A DNA stretch of 35,952 bases from DAOTXN01 sp034435435 (GCA_034435435.1 DAOTXN010000005.1:1-35952); one strand, 5' to 3'; numbered from the stretch's first letter, positions 1-8,274 are shown. The notes: generated from the letters alone by a model not told the origin. Numbers and translations are program-made.

Positions 1-17
1 ACCCTGGTAGCTCTTTG

Positions 18-84
18 GACAAGATTTACAGGATTTACAGGATTTTTCCACGAATTCCATCCTGTGAATCTTGTGAATCCTGTC
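18..84. repeat. Imperfect inverted repeat of the CAGGATTCACAAGATT type
   Basis: The left arm (about 18-46) reads GACAAGATTTACAGGATTTA and continues in the same style. The right arm (58-84) contains ATCCTGTGAATCTTGTGAAT, which is close to the reverse complement of the left arm. The core ATCTTGTGAATCCTGTC recurs exactly at 13590-13606, at the 3' end of the GH44 gene. It is a short dispersed intergenic repeat lying between the window edge and the first gene. No coding function is visible. Confidence 0.7.
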
Positions 85-106
85 GAATGGCTTTGGGTTT
101 GCCGCT

Positions 107-135
107 TTTACGCATTTGGGCTGAGCAGTTACAAT
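107..135 (+). promoter_or_regulatory. Possible sigma70-type promoter of the EEP gene
   Basis: TTTACG (107-112) is followed after 17 bases by TACAAT (130-135). It lies about 60 bases before the GTG start at 199. The -35 box is only a moderate match, so this is a suggestion from spacing and the good -10 box. Confidence 0.4.
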
Positions 136-198
136 TGAGAGTATCATTGCTCAGATTTCCACCGCTCTGGAAGACTGTACTTGAAAGGGAGGCTGCTC

Positions 199-2094
199 GT
201 GAACTGGCGCACGGGCCTGCTCACTGCGGAAACGGCCATCATCTGGCTCTTTTTTCTGCAAGCCATACGGGTGCTCTTTACTGCTCTCTTTGGCGTCATC
301 TACGACGCCGTTTTTGACGCCAGCCTGTCCATACTCGTCGTGCTCCTGGACCTGCTGCTGATTATTTTAGCCATGCTCACCCCCTTGCTGGTGCGCTGGG
401 CAGGTGAGCGGCCTTACCTGCCCTCGATAGCCATCGGGATGGTCTTGATGGCCCGTATTCCGCTGTCCCTCAATGTCCCCTCGGTGCGACTGTATGCCGC
501 CATCGTCTTGCTGGGTGGAGCAGCCTTTTACCTCGCGCATCTACTCGAAAATGCCCCGCGCCAGCTCATGACGGGATTTATCGCCGGGTTGGGAGCCGAT
601 CAACTTTTTCGCGCGGTAGACTTTACCTACGATCCCACCCTGCGCCCCAGCGGACTCGCCCTGATCGCCGGCATTGCCGGCGCGACGGCCATCAGCAGCG
701 TTTATCTGGCCCGCCAACGCACCTACCCTGCGCCCGACAGCCCGGCGATCAGCGCCGGGCTGGCCCTGGGCGCTACCATATTTTTGCAGACCTCGCTGCT
801 GGCGCTGCCCAACGCCATGGCCCGCTGGAGCAACGTGAGTTATCACGGGGCCGCGCCCCTATTGCTGCTCGTCACTCTGTTACCTCTACTCTCGCTGATA
901 CGAGCTGGTGAACAATATCTCGCTATCTGGCTGTGGCCCATCGGTCACGTCATCTCGATGGCAGTCGTTGTGCTCAGCCTGGCCCTGGCCGCCCTGCTCG
1001 ACGGCGCAGCGTCGGCCCTGTTCTTCCTGATCACCCAGCTCCTGCTGCTGCTCAACTCTTCTATCGTCGTGGAAAAGAAGCGCCGCTTCCCTGGCTCACA
1101 CCGGCAAGCTCCGGGAATGGAACTGAGCCTGGGACTATTGCTGATGCTCCTGCTCAGTTTTGCCTTTGCCTTTACTTTCACCTACCCCTACACGATTGGA
1201 TTTTTCCGAGGCATGGGCGCGCCGGTGTTGCTGCTCGGCGCGCTGGTCGTCGTGCTATCTCTTCACAACGTCTCTATCGCCCCCACAGTAGAAGCAGTCA
1301 AAGCGACGCACGCCGCCGCCAGCCTGGGCGCAACGCTGACGCTGGCGGCCGCCGTCGCCCTGCTCATCCAGTTCGGCGGGCGGCCCACCGAGGCCGAGGT
1401 TCCGCCGGACGGACCATTCAGGCTCGCCACCTACAATATCCACTACGGCTTTGACTCGGATTGGAAGTTTACCCTCGATGAGATGGCCGAGACCATCGAA
1501 AAGGAAGGCGTGGACGCGATCGTGTTGCAAGAGGTAGACGCCGGTCGCGTCACCAGCCTGAGCGTGGACGATGCGCTCTGGCTGGGTCAGCGCCTGGGTA
1601 TGCACGTGGTGTACCAGCCGACGCTGGAACGACTCAGCGGCATCGCGCTGCTCTCGCGCTACCCGTTAACAGAAAGCGATGGGCAGTGGCTCACCAGCGC
1701 CCTGGAACAGACCGCCATCGTCCACGCCACCCTCGAAACGACTCGTGGACCGTTGCACGTGTATGGGCTATGGCTAGGACTGGAGCCGGAGGAACGCGCC
1801 ACTCAACTCGCCGAGGCGCTGGACTATATCGGCGCGACCAAGCCGGCCGCATTAGGCGGAGATTTCAACGCCACTCCCGACTCACCGGTCTACACCCGAT
1901 TGGTTGACACAGGTATGCAGGACCCGTTTGTTGCTGCCGATCAAGAAACTGCCCTGACCTCGCCTGCCATCGTCCCCACCAAACGGATCGATTATGTGTG
2001 GCTGCGCGGCCTCTCTGTGCGGGATGCCTGGGTTTCCGATTCTACGGCCTCTGACCATCGCATGGTCGTGGTAGAGGTGCAACTGACCGATTAA
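199..2094 (+). CDS. Membrane-anchored endonuclease/exonuclease/phosphatase family protein
   Basis: 631 residues. About the first 390 residues are strongly hydrophobic with many predicted membrane helices. The rest is an endonuclease/exonuclease/phosphatase fold, as in DNase I-like hydrolases. Visible catalytic signatures are TYNIHYG (about 411), LQEVD (about 444), GGDFNATP (about 554) and the terminal SDHR (about 618). The family cleaves phosphodiester bonds in nucleic acids, phospholipids or inositol phosphates; the substrate here cannot be read from sequence. The GTG at 199 is chosen over the upstream TTG at 181 because AAAGGGAGG (184-192) is an ideally placed ribosome site that would otherwise lie inside the gene. 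The next gene follows after 10 bases, so the two are probably co-transcribed. The catalytic domain probably faces outward, but topology is inferred. Confidence 0.85.
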   Translation: MNWRTGLLTAETAIIWLFFLQAIRVLFTALFGVIYDAVFDASLSILVVLLDLLLIILAMLTPLLVRWAGERPYLPSIAIGMVLMARIPLSLNVPSVRLYAAIVLLGGAAFYLAHLLENAPRQLMTGFIAGLGADQLFRAVDFTYDPTLRPSGLALIAGIAGATAISSVYLARQRTYPAPDSPAISAGLALGATIFLQTSLLALPNAMARWSNVSYHGAAPLLLLVTLLPLLSLIRAGEQYLAIWLWPIGHVISMAVVVLSLALAALLDGAASALFFLITQLLLLLNSSIVVEKKRRFPGSHRQAPGMELSLGLLLMLLLSFAFAFTFTYPYTIGFFRGMGAPVLLLGALVVVLSLHNVSIAPTVEAVKATHAAASLGATLTLAAAVALLIQFGGRPTEAEVPPDGPFRLATYNIHYGFDSDWKFTLDEMAETIEKEGVDAIVLQEVDAGRVTSLSVDDALWLGQRLGMHVVYQPTLERLSGIALLSRYPLTESDGQWLTSALEQTAIVHATLETTRGPLHVYGLWLGLEPEERATQLAEALDYIGATKPAALGGDFNATPDSPVYTRLVDTGMQDPFVAADQETALTSPAIVPTKRIDYVWLRGLSVRDAWVSDSTASDHRMVVVEVQLTD

Positions 2095-2104
2095 GGAGTA
2101 TAGC

Positions 2105-2632
2105 GTGTTGATTGATAGAGAAGGCCCCCCAAAACAGCGTGTGCTCACCTGGTTAGACGTAGACAAACTGATCGATCACCTGTTACCCCAGTTGAACGGC
2201 CCCTACGACGCCTTGTTGATGATCACCCGGGGCGGCATCATCCCCGGCGGACTCATCGGCGAGGCGCTCGACATGCGTCACATCCTCACGGCGTCGGTGC
2301 GCTTTTCCGCCGACCTCGACTCGGTAGCCCGCATGTTTGCCTGGCCCGAGTTCATCCAGTTTCCCCAAGAAGAGCTACTAGAAGGCCGCAAGGTGCTCAT
2401 TGTGGACGACGTATGGCGCGGCGGGCGCACCATCACCACGGTCAAGGCGCGGGTCGAAGCGGCCGGCGGACGCCCGGAGCTGGCCGTACTGCACTATAAA
2501 CCCAAGCAATCGCTGTTTGCCAAACTGCGGCCCGATTATTACGCCGCCATCACCGACGAACACATCGTCTATCCGTGGGAGATCGACCGCGACATCAAGG
2601 GGCTGCGCTTGCGCATCCCTTCGCCGCTCTAG
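2105..2632 (+). CDS. Purine-type phosphoribosyltransferase
   Basis: 175 residues, the usual length of small type I phosphoribosyltransferases. The PRPP-binding motif VLIVDDVWRGGRTI lies around residues 97-110, and an upstream ITRGGIIPGG loop matches the family. These enzymes transfer ribose-5-phosphate from PRPP to a purine base (guanine, hypoxanthine or xanthine) in salvage; the exact base is not determinable here. The start is GTG at 2105 with AAGGAG (2093-2098) overlapping the end of the preceding gene. The TAG stop at 2630-2632 lies within the left arm of a 117-bp inverted-repeat element, so the repeat may have set the C-terminus. Confidence 0.85.
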   Translation: MLIDREGPPKQRVLTWLDVDKLIDHLLPQLNGPYDALLMITRGGIIPGGLIGEALDMRHILTASVRFSADLDSVARMFAWPEFIQFPQEELLEGRKVLIVDDVWRGGRTITTVKARVEAAGGRPELAVLHYKPKQSLFAKLRPDYYAAITDEHIVYPWEIDRDIKGLRLRIPSPL

Positions 2633-2745
2633 CAGCCTGTCGGAGAACCCTGTAATATAGGGCCTTGTGCCCGTTTTTTGCTCGTTTTGCGCCCATTTTG
2701 GACGCCCACAAAGGGCTAGATGACGTCTCTCCGACAGGCTGCTAG
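2629..2745. repeat. 117-bp element with 18-bp perfect terminal inverted repeats (MITE-like)
   Basis: The arms at 2629-2646 (CTAGCAGCCTGTCGGAGA) and 2728-2745 are exact reverse complements. The 81-bp interior has no gene. The element fills the gap between the convergent phosphoribosyltransferase and metallophosphoesterase genes, and the former's stop codon lies in its left arm. Long arms, small size and no coding capacity fit a miniature inverted-repeat element or an IS remnant. It could also act as a bidirectional transcription stop. No clear target-site duplication is visible. Confidence 0.75.
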
Positions 2746-2764
2746 GCCAGCGGACCGACCCGAC

Positions 2765-3313
2765 TCACAAGCGCAGAATCTCGGCCTCGACGCCCCCTGG
2801 CGTCAGCGTTAGCCGGGCTACCGAGGCCGCTTCGCCGTCGGTCGGGCAGACGGCGCCGGGGTTGACAAACAGCGCGCCGTCGCGGCGCTCGACGAGCGCC
2901 CGATGGCTGTGGCCGAACACGTACACGTCGGCGCCGGGGAAGGCGCGCAACAGACGCGCCGGCAGGCGGCGATTGGCCCGTGCGTGTTGGTCGGGCAGCA
3001 GCAGCCAGAACTTTTCCCGCAGCGTGTTCCAATGCGACAGGTGGCCGTGGGCCACGACGATGCGCCACCCCTCCACGTTCAAATCGAGCACCCACGGCAG
3101 GCGCTGGTCGTTGGGCCGGGGAGATTGAAGATGCAGGTTGCCCCGCACCGCCAGCGCCGGCGCGATTTTCTGCAAATCATCCAGAATGGCCGGGTCTACC
3201 AAATCGCCGGCGTGCAGAATGAGATCCACGCCAGCGAAGCGGTCGAACACGGCGGCGGGGAGCGCCGCCAGTCGGTGGGGGATGTGCGTGTCGGCAAGCA
3301 AACCGATGACCAC
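2765..3313 (-). CDS. YfcE/MJ0936-type metallophosphoesterase
   Basis: 182 residues, normal for the family. The dimetal phosphoesterase motifs appear in order: ADTHIPHR (DxH), HAGDLVD (GD), RGNLH (GN, with L where the usual GNCD/GNHD has another residue), VAHGHL and FGHSHRA (GHxH). These proteins hydrolyse phosphodiesters or small phosphate esters with Mn/Ni/Fe; the native substrate is generally unclear. The start is GTG at 3313, 3 bases after the stop of the HAD phosphatase gene, so it is the last gene of the six-gene minus-strand unit. Confidence 0.85.
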   Translation of the reverse strand: MVIGLLADTHIPHRLAALPAAVFDRFAGVDLILHAGDLVDPAILDDLQKIAPALAVRGNLHLQSPRPNDQRLPWVLDLNVEGWRIVVAHGHLSHWNTLREKFWLLLPDQHARANRRLPARLLRAFPGADVYVFGHSHRALVERRDGALFVNPGAVCPTDGEAASVARLTLTPGGVEAEILRL

Positions 3314-3316
3314 AGC

Positions 3317-3778
3317 TCATCGGCGCAGCGTGGCGACTAGTCGCTTGGGGTTGAGCAGCAGGTCCAGCGCCACGTTGATGTCAGGTGTAATAATGTCGGC
3401 GACCTCTAGCGCTTCGCGGGCCAATCCCTCCGGGCCGAGGACCACAATGCCCAGCGCCGCTTCCGCCAGCATCCCGGCGTCGTTGGCCCCGTTGCCGATG
3501 GCGACCACGCTCGCAGCGCCTAGTTGCTCCACAAAGGCCGTTTTATCTGCGCTGCCCAGAATGCGCGTGGCCGGAAAGCCAAGCTCTTTTTCCACCGCCG
3601 CCATCGCGCCAAAGGTGTCGGCGGTCAGCAGATACGGTTCCAGGTGGGCCCGCACGGCCTGCAAGCGCTCGACCACGCCCTCGATGAGCCGGCCATCCAG
3701 CGCCAGCGTGCCGTTGAGGTCGAGGGTCAGATACCTCAAACAAACATCCCCGCGTCCAGGAATCGATAGTTGAATCAT
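3317..3778 (-). CDS. HAD-family hydrolase, soluble P-type-ATPase-like (COG4087 type)
   Basis: 153 residues, made up of a minimal HAD core. Motif I is TLDLNGTLAL (D-x-N-G-T, about 18-27), motif II is around LLTADT, and motif IV is AIGNGANDAGML (about 91-102). The DLNGT form and short length match the stand-alone soluble domain related to the phosphorylation domain of P-type ATPases. The expected activity is phosphatase on an unknown small substrate. It sits 27 bases after the lipoprotein gene and 3 bases before the metallophosphoesterase gene, pairing two phosphohydrolases. No strong ribosome site precedes the ATG, so a start slightly downstream is possible. Confidence 0.8.
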   Translation of the reverse strand: MIQLSIPGRGDVCLRYLTLDLNGTLALDGRLIEGVVERLQAVRAHLEPYLLTADTFGAMAAVEKELGFPATRILGSADKTAFVEQLGAASVVAIGNGANDAGMLAEAALGIVVLGPEGLAREALEVADIITPDINVALDLLLNPKRLVATLRR

Positions 3779-3805
3779 CGCACTTCACTCATCTCGTTTC
3801 ATGCC

Positions 3806-5164
3806 TCACGGCGCACAGCCGATGATTTCCAGCCTTTGTCCGACGCTCAGCTCCGTGGAGACGCCAGTGTACATGTTGAAACTGACCAGCCGTTCCAGGC
3901 CATCTTCGCCGCTCCAGGTGACGTACAAGGCTTGCGCCGGGTCGCACCAGGCCAGTTGTAACAGCCCGCCCCGCGGCGGCAGCGTCAGCGGGCCATATTC
4001 GACCACCGTACCATTCCGGTCGGCGCTTTTGAGAGCAAGTTCCACAAAGTTTTCGCCCTCATAGCGCCCTTGGGCAAACAACAGGCGTTCGCCGTCGGGC
4101 GACCAGGACAGCGCACGGGCCAAGGCGCTGCCGTCGGTCGCCTCGACGATGATTGTACGCGCGCCGTCGGCCAGCGCCGCGAGGCCCAGCCAGTTAACGG
4201 CCAGGTCATAGAATTCGGGGGAATAATTCTCAGGCGTGTAGGCAGAGTCACGCCCTAAAAAGGCCACCGCCTGACGGTCGGGCGCAAAGTGTAGCTCGGA
4301 GCTATAAGCCGGCGCGCCGGGGATGATTTCGCGCAGCGGTAGCGCGTCGAGGGAGGCCGTCGCACTGTCGGGCGGAAGCGTCACACCCCACACCCCCAGC
4401 CAGCCGGCTTCTGTCCCCGGCAGAAACGTATCTATGAGCAGCTCGTCATCCGCCGCGCCCGACCACCCAACCGGCATGCCCGGCAGAGGGCGGTCCTCTG
4501 GGCCGCTCATCAGCGCCTCGTAGCGCGAGAGCGCATTGCCATCTAGATCTTGGATCACCAGCGCCCACGGCACGCCCTGTTCGCCGTAGCTCCCCAGGTC
4601 CAGATAGGCCAACCGGCGACTGGCCGGATCAAAGGCAAAAGCCAACAGACCGCCGGAGGCGTTGGAGGCCAGCTCACGCGCCGCGCCTGTCTGCGCGTCG
4701 TGCAGCTCCAGCGTGACACGTCCGGCGTCGTCCCATCGCACAAAACCCAGCCAACGGCCATCAGGCGACACCCGAGCCTCGTTGCCGACGTCTGATAGCA
4801 AGCGCCACATCGCGCCGTCGGCGCTCAACGCATATAGATCGGCCTGGTCGTAGCTGCCGCTGACGACCAGCGCCATCGTGTCAGGTCCAAACCAGGCATT
4901 GGGTTCTGCCGGTGGGGTCGCAGCAAGGAGTTCGGGAGACGGGGGCAACGCCGTCGGTGAAACTGGCGGTAGTGTGGGCGGTGCGGTCAATACTGGCTGC
5001 GTTGGCGCGGCAGTCAATTCGATAGTCGGGGTTGGCTGCTCGATCTGCGCCGGAGATGCCGTGGCCTCTGGCGACGCCGCCTGGCCGCAGGCCGCACCCA
5101 ACAGGTGCAGAGCCGTCACAATCCCTAATCCTGTCCATTGACCTAAAGTCTTGCGCCATACCAT
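3806..5164 (-). CDS. Beta-propeller lipoprotein (TolB/WD40-like)
   Basis: 452 residues. An N-terminal hydrophobic segment ends in the lipobox LLGAAC (Cys about 26), so it should be a lipid-anchored surface protein. A low-complexity Thr/Pro/Ala linker follows (about 30-90), then repeated beta-strand units with signatures such as VSPDGRWLGFVRWD, FAFDPASRRLAYLD, FAPDRQAVAFLG and SWSPDGERLLFAQG, typical of TolB/PD40-type propeller blades. The propeller probably binds a ligand or partner; no enzymatic residues are evident. It follows the cyclase gene by 20 bases. GAAGGGG lies upstream of the ATG. Confidence 0.8.
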   Translation of the reverse strand: MVWRKTLGQWTGLGIVTALHLLGAACGQAASPEATASPAQIEQPTPTIELTAAPTQPVLTAPPTLPPVSPTALPPSPELLAATPPAEPNAWFGPDTMALVVSGSYDQADLYALSADGAMWRLLSDVGNEARVSPDGRWLGFVRWDDAGRVTLELHDAQTGAARELASNASGGLLAFAFDPASRRLAYLDLGSYGEQGVPWALVIQDLDGNALSRYEALMSGPEDRPLPGMPVGWSGAADDELLIDTFLPGTEAGWLGVWGVTLPPDSATASLDALPLREIIPGAPAYSSELHFAPDRQAVAFLGRDSAYTPENYSPEFYDLAVNWLGLAALADGARTIIVEATDGSALARALSWSPDGERLLFAQGRYEGENFVELALKSADRNGTVVEYGPLTLPPRGGLLQLAWCDPAQALYVTWSGEDGLERLVSFNMYTGVSTELSVGQRLEIIGCAP

Positions 5165-5184
5165 GGTGCTTTTCCCCTTCCCGT

Positions 5185-6243
5185 CTATTTCTGTTTTGGA
5201 CCATCCACCAATTCAAAGACTTGAACCGCCGCGGAGCGGCCCTTGAGCCGGCGCGCTCCCAACGAACGCGCTTCCACCTTGTGCCGAACGGCGTCAAATG
5301 TGCTGGCGCCTAATAGAATCTGGTCCGGATCGGCGCTCTCTTCCAGGCGCTTGGCCACGTTGACCGCATCTCCGATGGCAGTATAGTTCATCAAGTCGGG
5401 CATGCCCGCGTTGCCGACTACCGCCTCTCCACTGCAAATGCCGATTTTGAAGTGCAGCCGACCATCGGGGGCAGCCTCGCAACAAAAAGCGTTCAGCCGT
5501 TCACGGATAATGAGAGCCGCCGAGACCGCGCGGAAGGAATGATCGAGTTGTGAGAGCGGCGCGTTAAAAAGGGCCATCACTGCGTCGCCGGTGAACTTGT
5601 CGAGCGTGCCCTCTTGTTCGAGTACGGCCCGCCCGGCCAGGGTGAGAAAGTCGTTGAGAATACGCATGGCATGTTCGGGTTCCAACTGTTCGGCGAGGTT
5701 GGTAAAGCCACTAATATCGGCAAACAACACAGTAATGTCTCGACGCATGCCGCCCAAAGCGACGGCAGTGGGATCGGTCAAAAGTTTTTCTACCACGGCC
5801 GGAGCGACGTAGCGTTGAAAGGTAGTCCGTACGTATTCTTCTGCCAGGCGCAAGGCATCTACTTCGCGTTTGGTGCGCAGGTGCGCCTGGACACGGGCAA
5901 CTAATTCTTCGGGTCGAAAAGGCTTGACGATATAATCTTCGGCCCCCAACGACAGTCCCTGCACGCGGTGCTTGACGCTCTCCAACGCCGAAAGGATGAG
6001 CACCGGAATGTGAGCCGTGCTCGGATTGGCCTTGAGCCGCCGGCAGACTTCATAACCGTCCATACGGGGCATGTTGATGTCGAGAATGAGCAAGTCGGGC
6101 TGTTCGTGTTGAATCTTTTCCAGGGCTTCCAGGCCATCGTAGGCCTCGACAACCCGATAGTCGTGTAATAACAAGACTTCTCGCACCAGTTGTACGGTTA
6201 TACGGGCGTCGTCGGCTACCAGAATGGTCGCGGATTCCGCCAA
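5185..6243 (-). CDS. Receiver domain-class III nucleotide cyclase
   Basis: 352 residues. An N-terminal receiver domain (about 5-120) has DD (11-12), the phospho-acceptor in ILDINMP (D55) and a conserved K in IVKPFRP. A helical linker (REVDALRLAEEYVRTTFQRYV) leads to a class III cyclase domain (about 165-345). The latter shows LFADISGFT and DKFTGDAVMALF, which carry metal-binding Asp residues, and YTAIGDAVNVAKRLE. It should make cAMP (possibly cGMP) under control of an unidentified histidine kinase. The TTG at 6243 is preferred: GGGGAGG precedes it by about 8 bases. An in-frame TTG at 6279 would add 12 residues and overlap the kinase gene. It is the third gene of the minus-strand unit. Confidence 0.85.
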   Translation of the reverse strand: MAESATILVADDARITVQLVREVLLLHDYRVVEAYDGLEALEKIQHEQPDLLILDINMPRMDGYEVCRRLKANPSTAHIPVLILSALESVKHRVQGLSLGAEDYIVKPFRPEELVARVQAHLRTKREVDALRLAEEYVRTTFQRYVAPAVVEKLLTDPTAVALGGMRRDITVLFADISGFTNLAEQLEPEHAMRILNDFLTLAGRAVLEQEGTLDKFTGDAVMALFNAPLSQLDHSFRAVSAALIIRERLNAFCCEAAPDGRLHFKIGICSGEAVVGNAGMPDLMNYTAIGDAVNVAKRLEESADPDQILLGASTFDAVRHKVEARSLGARRLKGRSAAVQVFELVDGPKQK

Positions 6244-6271
6244 TGTCTCACCCTCCCCCCTGACTTGAGTT

Positions 6272-6907
6272 TTATCCAAATATTACTTCTTCCTGGCCCT
6301 GGAGTTTCTCCAGTATCTTGTCGGTAATAAGGGCCAGGTGGCCGTCATTGGCTACAAAGTCCAGCTCGTCCGCCGGAATAGTGAGCATCTGGCAAAGCGT
6401 AAAATTCCCCACCCATTCTTCGTACAGTCGATTGAGGCGCGTCAAATAGTCGGGCGAGATGCTTTGCTCGTAATCGCGGCCGCGCATGGCAATGCGTTGC
6501 AAGAGCGTGGACACCGTGGCGCGCAAATACACCACCAGGTCCGGCGGCGGCAGAAAATGGGTCAATACCTCGTACAATTCCCGATAACTACGATAGTCGC
6601 GTTGGTCCATGTCGCCTTGCAGGTACAGGTTGCGGGCAAAGATTTCGGCGTCCTCGTAAACACTGCGGTCTTGGACCACCGAATGGGGGCGGTCGAGGAG
6701 TTGGCGATGATGGCGCAACCGGCGCGACAGAAAAAAGATCTGCGAGTGAAAACTCCAGGTGCGCATGTCGGCGTAAAAGTCGGCCAGATAGGGGTTTTCG
6801 TCCACCGCTTCGAAAAATGGCTCCCATCCCAACCGTTCGGCCAGCAGACCGGTCAGCGTGGATTTGCCCACGCCCACGTTACCCGCGATGGCGATAAAGC
6901 GTTTCAT
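6272..6907 (-). CDS. Deoxynucleoside kinase
   Basis: 211 residues, matching the bacterial deoxyadenosine/deoxyguanosine kinase family. The P-loop GNVGVGKST lies near residues 9-17. VDENPYLADFY supplies the base-stacking/substrate region, VQDRSVYED the DRS motif, and RIAMRGRDYE the LID arginines. It phosphorylates a deoxynucleoside to its monophosphate with ATP or another NTP. The ATG at 6907 is chosen because it overlaps the upstream stop as ATGA and has GGGAG 8 bases before it; a GTG at 6916 would add three residues. It is translationally coupled to the kinase-MazG fusion gene. Confidence 0.88.
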   Translation of the reverse strand: MKRFIAIAGNVGVGKSTLTGLLAERLGWEPFFEAVDENPYLADFYADMRTWSFHSQIFFLSRRLRHHRQLLDRPHSVVQDRSVYEDAEIFARNLYLQGDMDQRDYRSYRELYEVLTHFLPPPDLVVYLRATVSTLLQRIAMRGRDYEQSISPDYLTRLNRLYEEWVGNFTLCQMLTIPADELDFVANDGHLALITDKILEKLQGQEEVIFG

Positions 6908-7887
6908 ACGCGCCACTCCCGCTCACGATTGAAGCGCATCTTGTCCACATAGGCTTGTTCCAGGTCGATGCCGGCATAGTTGGACAGCTTGAGCAGAAAA
7001 GCCAGACAATCGGCCAATTCTTCGCGCAAGGCAGACTGAGTTTCGTGAGTTGCGCCGGCGGCCCGAGCGCGCCACGCCTGCGCCAGAACTGCTCCCAACT
7101 CACCGATTTCCTCGGTAAGGCAGATAAAATTGAAATAAATATCCTGCAAGAAGCCTTTTTCCTCATCCAATGCCCGATGCCACAGTTGCAGGTCGGCCAG
7201 ACGACGGCGTTGCTCAGTAAACACGGCCCGGTCGGCCTCGGCCAGGGTGGGGGCAAGGGGCAACAACTCGGGTTGGCGCGGCAAAAGCCCCAGGGCCGAG
7301 CGCACCTGGCCGACAACGCGGGTCAAATCGTCGGGGTTGTGCACAAAGTCAATGCGATTGGTGTCAACGGAGAGCAATGGCGTGGTCTGATAGTTGGCGA
7401 AAAATTGATCGTAGGCCAGGCGCAGTTGTTCAATGTAGCCACGATCCATGCGGCGCTCGTAGGACCGGTCGCGCACGGCAATGCGTTGCATCAGCACGTC
7501 GGAGTCGGCCCGTAAATAAACGACCAAAGCGGGTTGAATGAGGCTCGCGGCGAGAATGTCGTGAACGCGCTCGTACATAGCCAACTCGTCGCCGCTCAGA
7601 TTCAAATGAGCAAACAGACTATCTTTGGCAAACGTATAGTCGCTGATGAGCGCCTGGCGGGCCAATCGTTCTGGCACGACCTGACGCTGCTGGCGGTAAC
7701 GACTGAGCAAAAAGAACAACTGGGTTTGAAAGGCGTAGCGCGGGCGGTCGTCGTAAAAGCTGGCCAGAAATGGATTTTCTTCAAACTCTTCGAGCAACAG
7801 GTCGGCGTGAAAGAGCGGTTGAAGCAAACGCGCCAGAGTGGTCTTACCCACACCAATGACGCCTTCGATGGCAACGTAATAGTTCAA
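6904..7887 (-). CDS. Deoxynucleoside kinase fused to a MazG-like NTP pyrophosphohydrolase
   Basis: 327 residues in two parts. Residues 1 to about 205 are a deoxynucleoside kinase: P-loop EGVIGVGKTT, FEENPFLASFYDD, and LID motif RIAVRDRSYERR. Residues about 225-327 look like an all-alpha MazG-type domain. EEIGELG (about 257) and EELADCLAFL (about 289) form the acidic metal site, followed by a YVDKMRFNRERE ending typical of the family. The kinase would make dNMP and the MazG domain would hydrolyse (d)NTP to (d)NMP, suggesting nucleotide-pool control or house-cleaning. The start is TTG at 7887 with AAAGGAG 6 bases upstream. It is the first gene of the six-gene unit. Confidence 0.8.
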   Translation of the reverse strand: MNYYVAIEGVIGVGKTTLARLLQPLFHADLLLEEFEENPFLASFYDDRPRYAFQTQLFFLLSRYRQQRQVVPERLARQALISDYTFAKDSLFAHLNLSGDELAMYERVHDILAASLIQPALVVYLRADSDVLMQRIAVRDRSYERRMDRGYIEQLRLAYDQFFANYQTTPLLSVDTNRIDFVHNPDDLTRVVGQVRSALGLLPRQPELLPLAPTLAEADRAVFTEQRRRLADLQLWHRALDEEKGFLQDIYFNFICLTEEIGELGAVLAQAWRARAAGATHETQSALREELADCLAFLLKLSNYAGIDLEQAYVDKMRFNREREWRV

Positions 7888-7940
7888 GAGCGACTCCTTT
7901 GCACCAGACTGGCATAGCGTGCAGCAGGCATACGCCCAAG

Positions 7941-7969
7941 AGCATACTCTGACCGGAGCGAAAAGTCAA
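7941..7969 (-). promoter_or_regulatory. Sigma70-type promoter of the six-gene minus-strand unit
   Basis: On the minus strand TTGACT (7969-7964) is followed after 17 bases by TATGCT (7946-7941). The expected start of transcription is near 7934, about 47 bases before the TTG start of the kinase-MazG gene. Both boxes match 5 of 6 consensus positions or nearly so. Confidence 0.65.
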
Positions 7970-7983
7970 GGAGGAGAAAAAGG

Positions 7984-8274
7984 TCAACGGCGGCGCAACA
8001 CCACGGAGGCAAGGATGCGCACCAGTTGAGAGATCGGGATCTCGTACGTGCCGCCGCTCACCTGGCGTCGCAGTTCGGCGACCCGCTCGGCGCGACTCTC
8101 GGGCGACTCGGTAGTCCCGGCATCAACGTGACGCATAGGATTGCGGCCATGCAAGACCTGCGCCTGATCGTCTGAACCCGACAACCCGCGCTCTTCTTTG
8201 ACCGTATCGGCAGTGTGGAGGGATTTGGTGCGAGATAGTTTGTCTCTGTATCTTGTTAGTAGACTATGTTTCAT
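7984..8274 (-). CDS. flgM: FlgM-like anti-sigma factor
   Basis: 96 residues. The N-terminal half is polar and low in structure, as expected for FlgM. The C-terminal part, RAERVAELRRQVSGGTYEIP followed by ISQLVRILASVVL, matches the sigma-binding helices and the RV..L...V..GTY.I pattern of the FlgM family. FlgM binds and inhibits a FliA-type sigma factor, and the gene directly upstream encodes one. A near-consensus sigma28 promoter precedes the gene, implying the sigma factor switches on its own inhibitor. The ATG at 8274 has CGGAG 8 bases upstream. FlgM is usually exported through a flagellar apparatus, but no such genes are visible here, so the release signal is unknown. Confidence 0.75.
   Translation of the reverse strand: MKHSLLTRYRDKLSRTKSLHTADTVKEERGLSGSDDQAQVLHGRNPMRHVDAGTTESPESRAERVAELRRQVSGGTYEIPISQLVRILASVVLRRR

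Noticed and set aside
2629..2745. Simple rho-independent terminator for the convergent genes
   Set aside because: The arms are 81 bases apart and there is no T-run directly after the stem; the layout fits a terminal-inverted-repeat element better, though a terminator effect is not excluded.
8204..8211. A second GCCGATAC on the minus strand, inside the flgM-like gene, as another sigma28 promoter
   Set aside because: The TAAA box is missing at the required 15-base distance and it lies in coding sequence with no gene start suitably downstream.
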